A stretch of DNA of 44,173 nucleotides. Origin: JBBPXY01 sp038200435 (GTDB lineage: Bacteria; Actinomycetota; Thermoleophilia; Solirubrobacterales; Solirubrobacteraceae). Each line of letters begins with the position of its first letter. Position 1 is the first letter of the stretch. The translations under genes were made by a program, and so were the position numbers. The notes under the pieces were generated by a model. The model saw only the letters and a list, made by a program, of their open reading frames with translations. It searched no databases and was not told the DNA's origin. Of this stretch, positions 38,500 to 44,173 are shown piece by piece. The stretch spans positions 1 through 44,173 of the forward strand of contig JBBPXY010000089.1 in the NCBI GenBank assembly GCA_038200435.1. The letters run 5' to 3'.

Positions 38500-39755
38500 G
38501 TGCCGGCCATCCTAAGGGCGAAGGCGAGCTGGGCTTCGCGGGTCATCAGGTCGCCGTCGAGGCGCCCCGCGCGAGCGAACGCGAGAGCGGCGCCGATCGC
38601 CGGGCCTTCGGGCACCCCGGCGGCGCGCAGGTCGGCTCCGTCGATCTCGAGTTTCGCGTCGCGCAGCTCGCCGAGCCAGCGGCGCACGGGCTCCTCGGCT
38701 CCCAAGACAGCGATCAGGGCCGCCTCCTCCGGCGTGCTCCCGGCGAGAAGCGCGTCGATCTCCGAGGGCCGCCGCGCAGCGGCGACATCGCTCGACGTGG
38801 CGGGTAGGCGCAGGATCAAGGCCAGAGCGAGACGCGTCTCGTCGCGGTCGAACCCGAGGCGGTCGAGCACCGCGTCTGCTTCCTGGCCGGTCAGGTCGCG
38901 CATCGAGGCCGCGAGGACCACAAGGTTCGAGCGACCTTCAGGCGGCAGGATTGCGAGGGCGCGGGAGGCAAACCCGGCGTCGAAGCTCAGGTGCAGATGC
39001 ACCGCCCGCAGGGCCCCGAGACCATCCAGCCGCTCGAACGCGGCGATCGCGTCTGCCTCGCGCGCAGCCAGACGCAGCTCCTGACCGACGCGCGGACCCG
39101 ACACGGTTTCCAGCGCGCCCTCTTCGATCGCCTCCTTCGCGAGGACGGCCGTGCCGGCCTCCACCTCGAAGCCCAGACGCGCGGCGTATCGCGCAAGCCG
39201 AAGGAGGCGCGTGGGGTCGTCCTTGAAGCTCGCCTCATGAAGCACGCGCAGGCGCCGCCGGCGCAGATCCTCGAGTGCGTGCGAGGCGGCAACGAACTGC
39301 CCCGAGTCGGTAGAAAGCGCCATCGCGTTCGCGGTAAAATCGCGGCGCCGCAGATCCTCCTCGATCCCCGCAGGGCTCACGCGAGGCAGTGCCCCAGGGT
39401 ACTCGTAGCTTTCGGCCCGCCCACTCGCGAAGTCGTACGTGTGATCACCCACCTTGATCCGCGCAGTGCCAAACCGGTCGTGCTCGCGCAGTTCGCCGCC
39501 CAACGTCTCCGCGACCGCCGCGGCGACCTCGCGAGCGTCGCCCTCAACCACGAAATCGAGGTCCAGCGGCGTAAGGCCGAGCACCGCATCCCTGACCGCC
39601 CCTCCGACGAGGTACACCTCGTGACGGTGGGAGATCGCGTCGAGCACTGCGCGCGCGGCCGGGTCTTGCCGTAGGTTCTCCAAGAGACCGGGCCGCTGCT
39701 CCATGTCGGACATCTTCGCGCGGAGTACGGGGTCGGTCCAGCTGCGACCGCCCAC
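38496..39755 (-). CDS. CCA-adding tRNA nucleotidyltransferase / poly(A) polymerase family
   Basis: 419 aa from the GTG at 39755; ATGs at 39713 and 39704 are alternative starts. The nucleotidyltransferase head has YLVGGAVRDAVLG and the metal pair in LDLDFVVEG, then DRFGTARIKV and EDLRRRDFTANAMAL. The neck binds RNA/NTP (LRVLHEASFKDDPTRLLRLA). Members add or repair the 3' CCA of tRNA; some are A-adding only, so exact activity is open. It starts 3 bp after the hisF stop and is in line with the his operon. Confidence 0.92.
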   Translation of the reverse strand: MGGRSWTDPVLRAKMSDMEQRPGLLENLRQDPAARAVLDAISHRHEVYLVGGAVRDAVLGLTPLDLDFVVEGDAREVAAAVAETLGGELREHDRFGTARIKVGDHTYDFASGRAESYEYPGALPRVSPAGIEEDLRRRDFTANAMALSTDSGQFVAASHALEDLRRRRLRVLHEASFKDDPTRLLRLARYAARLGFEVEAGTAVLAKEAIEEGALETVSGPRVGQELRLAAREADAIAAFERLDGLGALRAVHLHLSFDAGFASRALAILPPEGRSNLVVLAASMRDLTGQEADAVLDRLGFDRDETRLALALILRLPATSSDVAAARRPSEIDALLAGSTPEEAALIAVLGAEEPVRRWLGELRDAKLEIDGADLRAAGVPEGPAIGAALAFARAGRLDGDLMTREAQLAFALRMAGT

Positions 39756-39758
39756 CGG

Positions 39759-40523
39759 CTAAGTCGCGGGAGTGCGCACCGGCACCCCAGCGCGCGCCAG
39801 GTGCTCCTTGATCTCGGCCACGCCGAAGCGCCGGTAGTGCAGCATCGAGGCGACGAGCACCGCGTCGGCTCCCGCCTTCAGCCCCTCAACCAGATGATCG
39901 AGCTCGCCGGCACCCCCGCTGGCGATCACCGGCACCTCCACCGTGCCCGCCACACCCGCGGTCAGTCCGAGGTCGTACCCGTCGCCGGTGCCGTCGCGAT
40001 CCATGCTCGTGAGGAGGATCTCCCCGGCGCCCCGCTGCACGGCCTCGCGCGCCCAGGTCACGGCGTCGCAACCGGTCGGCGTGCGTCCCCCCGCGACCCA
40101 CACCTCCCACGCGTCTTGACCCGAGGCCTTGGCGTCGATCGCGAGCACGACGCACTGAGCGCCGAACTGCTCGGCCAGCTCCTCGAGCAGCTCCGGGCGC
40201 TCGACGGCAGCCGAGTTGACTGAGACCTTGTCGGCCCCCGCGTCGAGCACCGCTTGCGCGTCTTCGACGGACCGGATGCCGCCGCCGATGGTGAACGGGA
40301 TGAAGACGTTGTCGGCGGTGCGCCGCGCCAACTCAGCGACGGTGCCGCGCTTGTCCGAGGTGGCCGTGATGTCGAGGAAGACAAGCTCGTCGGCGCCCTC
40401 GGCGTCATAGCGCTCGGCCAGCTCGACCGGGTCGCCGGCATCGCGCAAGTCGACGAAGCCGGTGCCCTTGACGACGCGGCCCGCGTCGACGTCCAAACAG
40501 GGGATCAGGCGCTTGGTGTGCAC
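39759..40523 (-). CDS. hisF: Imidazole glycerol phosphate synthase, cyclase subunit
   Basis: 254 aa, GTG start. TIM barrel with RLIPCLDVDAGRVVKGTGF (catalytic Asp near residue 11), FIPFTIGGGIRSVEDAQAV, DKVSVNSAAVERP and ILLTSMDRDGTGDGYDLGL. It uses ammonia from HisH to close the imidazole ring, releasing AICAR. It follows hisA by 18 bp. Confidence 0.97.
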   Translation of the reverse strand: MHTKRLIPCLDVDAGRVVKGTGFVDLRDAGDPVELAERYDAEGADELVFLDITATSDKRGTVAELARRTADNVFIPFTIGGGIRSVEDAQAVLDAGADKVSVNSAAVERPELLEELAEQFGAQCVVLAIDAKASGQDAWEVWVAGGRTPTGCDAVTWAREAVQRGAGEILLTSMDRDGTGDGYDLGLTAGVAGTVEVPVIASGGAGELDHLVEGLKAGADAVLVASMLHYRRFGVAEIKEHLARAGVPVRTPAT

Positions 40524-40541
40524 GGCCGCCCCTGAGTTCCT

Positions 40542-41270
40542 TCAGGCCTGCTCGAGCGCGGCTTGGCCCTCGGCCACGCCGAAGCGCCGCTCGTAGAGCG
40601 CCTTGCCCACGATCACCCCGGCGAGGTTGATCTGCCGCAGCGCGGCGAGCGCCCGCAAGTCCTCCACCGAGCTCACGCCGCCTGAGTAGATGAAGCGGCC
40701 GCGGACCGTGTCGGCGACCCGGCGCACCTCATCGAGATCTGGCCCCGACAGCATCCCGTCGCGCTCGATGCTCGAGTAGACGAACTGCCGCACGCCGCGC
40801 CTCTGGAGCCGTTCGATCACGTCGCCGGCGGGCATCTGCGTCTGCTCGGTCCAGCCGGCGCTCGAGACCTTGCCTCCGCGCACGTCGACCGAGACGATGA
40901 CCCGGTCGCCGTAGGCCGCCAGCACCTCGTCGAGGAAGTCGACGTCCGTGTAGGCCGCGGTGCCGAGGATCACGCGCGAGGCGCCGGCGCGCAGGGCGTC
41001 GCGCACATCGGGTAGCGAGCGCAGCCCGCCGCCGAGCTGCAGTGGCAGGTCGATCTCCCGCGCGATCTTCTCTACGTGCTCGAGGTTGACGGGCCGGCCC
41101 TGCCGCGCACCGTCGAGATCGACGACATGCAGGAATCGCGCGCCGTCGGCGGCCCACGCCCGCGCCGCGGCGACGGGATCCGCGTCGTAGACGGTCGGAT
41201 CGGCGAAGTCCCCCTGCGGCAGGCGGACGGCCTGGCCTTCGAGGATGTCGATGGCGGGATAGAGGATCAC
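40542..41270 (-). CDS. hisA: ProFAR isomerase (HisA)
   Basis: 242 aa from the GTG at 41270, overlapping the hisH stop (GTGA). TIM barrel: LYPAIDILEGQAVRLPQGDF (Asp8) and VIVSVDVRGGKVSSAGWTEQ (second Asp), YSSIERDGMLSGPDLD and YSGGVSSVEDLRAL. The WTEQTQMPAGDV stretch looks like classic HisA rather than the bifunctional HisA/TrpF (PriA) of Streptomyces and mycobacteria, though dual activity cannot be excluded from sequence. Confidence 0.96.
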   Translation of the reverse strand: MILYPAIDILEGQAVRLPQGDFADPTVYDADPVAAARAWAADGARFLHVVDLDGARQGRPVNLEHVEKIAREIDLPLQLGGGLRSLPDVRDALRAGASRVILGTAAYTDVDFLDEVLAAYGDRVIVSVDVRGGKVSSAGWTEQTQMPAGDVIERLQRRGVRQFVYSSIERDGMLSGPDLDEVRRVADTVRGRFIYSGGVSSVEDLRALAALRQINLAGVIVGKALYERRFGVAEGQAALEQA

Positions 41271-41908
41271 GCCGCGGCCCGAGCCTCGCCCGCGCCGACC
41301 GAAGCGAAGTTGGCCAGCAGGCGCAGCCCGTGCCGCGAGGACTTCTCGGGGTGGAACTGGACTCCGAAGACGTTGTCGCGCTCGACCGCCGACGCGAAGG
41401 ATTCGCCGTACTCGGCCGAGCCGAGCTCGTCGCGGGCGTCCGCGGGGCGGGCCGCGAAGGAATGCACGTGGTAGAAGGCCGTCTCGTCCGGGAGGCCCGC
41501 CGTGAGCGCAGAACTGCGTCGCCACGAGACGACGTTCCAGCCGATGTGCGGCAGCCGGCGGCCGCCGGTCTGCAGGCCGTCGGCGTGCCCGGGCAGCAAA
41601 CCCAGCCCTTCGGCTCCGCCGAGCTCGCTCGAGCGTTCGAACAGGAGCTGCATGCCGAGGCAGATCCCGAGTAGGGGCACGCCGGCGCGCGCGCGCTCGA
41701 TCAGCACCCCGTCGAGACCAAGCTCGCGGAGGTTCGCCATCGCGCGCGGAAAGGCACCGACACCGGGCAGGAGGATCCCGGCCGCATCGCGGATCGCGCC
41801 GGGATCGCGGGTGACCTTGACAGCAGCCCCCACATGCTCGAGCGCCTTCTCGACCGAGCGCCGGTTGCCCATGCCGTAGTCGACGATCGCGATCGATCCG
41901 CCGCTCAC
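41267..41908 (-). CDS. hisH: Imidazole glycerol phosphate synthase, glutaminase subunit
   Basis: 213 aa, GTG start overlapping the hisB stop (GTGA). Class I glutaminase: IAIVDYGMGNRRSVEKALEH, LLPGVGAFPRAM, nucleophile Cys in LLGICLGMQLLFE, and the His-x-Glu pair in FGVQFHPEKSS. It supplies ammonia to HisF. Confidence 0.97.
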   Translation of the reverse strand: MSGGSIAIVDYGMGNRRSVEKALEHVGAAVKVTRDPGAIRDAAGILLPGVGAFPRAMANLRELGLDGVLIERARAGVPLLGICLGMQLLFERSSELGGAEGLGLLPGHADGLQTGGRRLPHIGWNVVSWRRSSALTAGLPDETAFYHVHSFAARPADARDELGSAEYGESFASAVERDNVFGVQFHPEKSSRHGLRLLANFASVGAGEARAAA

Positions 41909-42495
41909 GTCAGCGTCCCCTTCGTGCTGGGCACTCCCTGCTGGCGCGGATCGATTACGACCGCATCGCGCAGCGCCCGCGCGAAGGCCTTGAAGATCGC
42001 CTCGATCATGTGGTGGGCGTTCGTACCGGCTTCGATCGTGACGTGCACGGTGAGGCGCGCGTTCAGCGCGACTGCACGGAAGAACTCCTCGGCCAGCTCG
42101 TGATCGAAGGAGCCGACGGCGCCCGGCGGCAGCTTCACCTGCCAGGCGCAGAACGCCCGCCCCGAGACGTCGAGTGCGCAGGCGGCGCGCGACTCGTCCA
42201 TGGGCACGACGGCCTGCCCGTAGCGGCTGATCCCGGCGCGGTCGCCGAGAGCGCGATCGAGTGCCTGCCCGAGGCAGATGCCGACGTCCTCGACGGTGTG
42301 GTGGGCGCCCGTCTCCAGGTCACCTGTAGCTCGCACGTCGAGATCCAGGCCGCCGTGGCGGGCCAGCAGGTCGAGCATGTGATCGAAGAACCCGACGCCG
42401 GAACCGCGCTCGCCCGCGCCTGTCCCGTCGAGGCCGAGGGTGAGCGCGACGTCGGTCTCCCCCGTCTTCCTCTTGATCTCTGCCGTGCGGTTCAT
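41905..42495 (-). CDS. hisB: Imidazoleglycerol-phosphate dehydratase
   Basis: 196 aa from the ATG at 42495 (MNRTAEIKRKTGETDVALTL), 4 bp after the hisD stop. An ATG at 42507 overlapping the hisD end is an alternative that adds four residues. Metal-binding repeats are GFFDHMLDLLARHG, GAHHTVEDVGICLG, GSFDHELAEEFFRA and GTNAHHMIEAIFKA. It is monofunctional, without the phosphatase half found in enterobacteria. Confidence 0.97.
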   Translation of the reverse strand: MNRTAEIKRKTGETDVALTLGLDGTGAGERGSGVGFFDHMLDLLARHGGLDLDVRATGDLETGAHHTVEDVGICLGQALDRALGDRAGISRYGQAVVPMDESRAACALDVSGRAFCAWQVKLPPGAVGSFDHELAEEFFRAVALNARLTVHVTIEAGTNAHHMIEAIFKAFARALRDAVVIDPRQQGVPSTKGTLT

Positions 42496-42499
42496 CTCG

Positions 42500-43771
42500 T
42501 CACCCATCTTGCCCCATGCGGGCCTCCATCGACTCTGCGTGCCGGACGAACCCCTCGGCGCGGGCAATCGCGGCTCCTGCCGGAGCCAGCGCGGCCGCAG
42601 CGTCGCCGAGCTCCACCTGAGCCATCCGGCGGCGAAAGTGCCCGGGGCCGAGGGCCGAGGAGAAGCGAGCCGCACCGCCGGTGGGCAGCACGTGATTGGA
42701 GCCCGTCACGTAGTCACCGAACGCCGTGGCCGCCGCCGCCCCAACGAACAGGCAGCCCGCGCGGGTGACTCGCGGAGCCAGCGCTTCGGCGGTTGAGCCC
42801 ATGAGCTGCAGGTGCTCCGGCGCGAACGCCTCGGCAACGGCCAGAGCCTCGGCGGCGCTGTCTGTCGCTACCAGGACGCAAACGGCCCCGGTGGCGCCCG
42901 GAAGGCGCTCTCCGAGCTCGGCGGCGACCCGGTCGAGCACATCCTCCTCCGGCGAGATGGCGAGCACCAGCGTGCCCGGGCCGTGCTCGGCCTGCGCGAG
43001 GAGGTCGAGGGCGGCAAGCCTCGGATCGGCTCCTTCGCCGGCGAGCACGATCAGAACATCGCTTGGACCAGCGAGCGAGTCGATGCCCACCTGTCCGAAC
43101 ACCTGCCGCTTGGCCTCCTGCACGTAGAGGTTGCCCGGCCCGACGATCACGTCGACGCCGGGCACGGTCGCGGTGCCGTAGGCCAGGGCGGCGATCGCCT
43201 GGGCACCGCCCATGCGGTAGACCTCGGTCGCCCCGGCCAGCGCGCAGGCGGCCAGGATGGTCTCGTGCCCCGCTGACCCGGTGCTCGGCGGCGCGCAGAC
43301 CGCGACGCTCTCCACACCCGCCGTACGGGCGGTCACGACGCCCATGATCACCGTGCTCGGGTAGGGCGCGCGGCCTCCGGGGACGTAAACGCCGGCACGA
43401 TGGACGGGAACCTCGCGCAAGCGCACACGGTGCCCCTGGGCAAGGGCGACCTCGCGCTCCTCGGCAAGCCCGGCCTCGGCGACAGCGCGTACGTTGGCCA
43501 CGGCGACTTCGAGGCCGCGGCGCACGTCTGGGTCGAGCGTGCCCAGCGCGTCGTCCAGCTCCTCCGCCGTCACCCGGAGGGCGGGCGGCTCGTCGCCGTG
43601 AGTGTCGAGGCGCTGGGTGTACTCGCGAACGGCGTCGTCGCCGCGCGCACGCACCTCTCCGACGATCTCGCGCACGACCTCTTCGACCGAGTCGCCCGCC
43701 GGGACGAGCTCGCGGGCGCGGGCGGCTACCTCCGCGGCGTCGCCGCCTGCGTGCCAGCGCTCAACTCGCAC
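42500..43771 (-). CDS. hisD: Histidinol dehydrogenase
   Basis: 423 aa from the GTG at 43771, overlapping the hisG stop by 11 nt; the longer frame lies inside hisG. Conserved parts are VPVHRAGVYVPGGRAPYPST, VYRMGGAQAIAALAYGT, VDVIVGPGNLYVQEAKRQVF, DSLAGPSDVLIVL, LLAQAEHGPG (zinc Gln/His) and YVTGSNHVLPTGG. It oxidises histidinol to histidine with NAD. hisC, which often follows hisD, is absent here. Confidence 0.97.
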   Translation of the reverse strand: MRVERWHAGGDAAEVAARARELVPAGDSVEEVVREIVGEVRARGDDAVREYTQRLDTHGDEPPALRVTAEELDDALGTLDPDVRRGLEVAVANVRAVAEAGLAEEREVALAQGHRVRLREVPVHRAGVYVPGGRAPYPSTVIMGVVTARTAGVESVAVCAPPSTGSAGHETILAACALAGATEVYRMGGAQAIAALAYGTATVPGVDVIVGPGNLYVQEAKRQVFGQVGIDSLAGPSDVLIVLAGEGADPRLAALDLLAQAEHGPGTLVLAISPEEDVLDRVAAELGERLPGATGAVCVLVATDSAAEALAVAEAFAPEHLQLMGSTAEALAPRVTRAGCLFVGAAAATAFGDYVTGSNHVLPTGGAARFSSALGPGHFRRRMAQVELGDAAAALAPAGAAIARAEGFVRHAESMEARMGQDG

Positions 43772-44173
43772 GCAACCGCTCCAGCAGGGCGTCGATCGCC
43801 CGTGCCTTGAGCTTGTGCGCCACGGGGTTGGCGATGAGGCGGGCGGTGCACACCGCGATCTCCTCCCGTACGACAAGGTCGTTCTCACGCAGGGTCGTGC
43901 CCGTGGCGACGAGGTCGACGATGCCCTCCACGAGACCGGTGAGAGGAGCGAGCTCGACCGAGCCCTTGACGGAGACGATCTCCGCCTGGCGGCCCGTCTG
44001 CTCGAACCAGCGGGTGGCGACCGTCGGGTACTTCGTCGCGATCCGCATGACTCCGAGGCGGCGCAATGCCTCCGCGGCCTGATCCTCACCGGCCACCGAG
44101 GCGACGACCATGGTGCAGCGGCCGAAACCGAGATCGACGAGCTCGTAGACCTCTCGCTCGGACTGCTCCATGA
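43761..44173 (-). CDS. hisG: ATP phosphoribosyltransferase, short form (partial, N-terminus off the window)
   Basis: The last 137 residues are visible; the frame runs to the right edge and the N-terminal part is missing. Matching HisG blocks are EVYELVDLGFGRCTMVVAS, IATKYPTVATRWF, SVKGSVELAPLTGLVEGIVD and the PRPP loop VATGTTLRENDL. The protein stops soon after, at ALLERLRAS, with no C-terminal ACT-like regulatory domain. This is the short form, which in known systems needs HisZ as partner; hisZ would have to lie elsewhere. Confidence 0.95.
   Translation of the reverse strand, partial: MEQSEREVYELVDLGFGRCTMVVASVAGEDQAAEALRRLGVMRIATKYPTVATRWFEQTGRQAEIVSVKGSVELAPLTGLVEGIVDLVATGTTLRENDLVVREEIAVCTARLIANPVAHKLKARAIDALLERLRAS

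Noticed and set aside
1..44173. tRNA or rRNA genes
   Set aside because: No cloverleaf with a proper GTTCGANNC arm or rRNA segment was found on either strand by eye; a covariance search could still find a divergent one.

Overview
This window comes from a high-GC actinobacterium. The best guess is class Thermoleophilia (Solirubrobacterales or Gaiellales). That rests on the gene order, a short one-motif RsiG-like anti-sigma protein, an FHA/MerR pair like GarA/FtsR, SepF, frequent GTG starts, a c-di-AMP (ydaO) riboswitch and a collagen-like GAT-repeat membrane protein. The assignment is inference; no rRNA or tRNA gene was seen.

Left part (1-16.2 kb), mixed strands. An O-methyltransferase cut by the window edge is followed by an alpha/beta hydrolase, a thioredoxin-TPR protein, dinB (Pol IV), an RlpA-like wall protein with a c-di-AMP riboswitch and a perfect LexA-type box upstream, and an ECF sigma factor divergent from a wax ester synthase. 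Then come a DUF3105 protein, nadE, a PaaI-type thioesterase, a membrane protein joining a sigma-region-4-like HTH to an RskA-like exterior, an AGPS-like FAD oxidase, an SRPBCC protein, apt, a MerR regulator, an FHA protein, a small RsiG-like protein and a CDP-alcohol phosphatidyltransferase.

Middle part (16.2-32.5 kb), mostly minus strand. This is the conserved translation/lipid/isoprenoid block rpsB-tsf-pyrH-frr-uppS-cdsA-dxr-rseP-ispG-proS. It is interrupted by a secreted S15-type hydrolase between cdsA and dxr, an acyl-CoA synthetase between rseP and ispG, and a plus-strand ferritin-like/sodA pair between ispG and proS. Most junctions inside the block are 1-4 nt stop/start overlaps (ATGA, GTGA, TAGTG), so translation is probably coupled.

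Right part (33.0-44.2 kb), all minus strand. hisG(partial)-hisD-hisB-hisH-hisA-hisF-cca-(lipocalin-like gene)-pgeF-yggS-sepF-proC-yggT-lspA-rluD links histidine synthesis to a cell-division/envelope cluster.

The most unusual material is regulatory or repetitive. (1) A LexA/SOS box, a c-di-AMP riboswitch, an RlpA-like gene, a perfect 13-bp hairpin and dinB lie in series on one strand. (2) A repeat family built on CTGTCCAC-N21-GTGGACAG occurs four times at 21.0-21.24 kb and once at 9.5 kb. (3) A 52-bp palindromic element occurs twice (19.6 and 32.8 kb), and one copy interlocks with a second hairpin. (4) The rpsB leader can form a nested three-tier stem, and the encoded S2 carries an acidic/Ala-Pro tail of nearly 200 residues. 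(5) Several genes appear leaderless, with a TAnnnT box 6-10 nt before the start codon.
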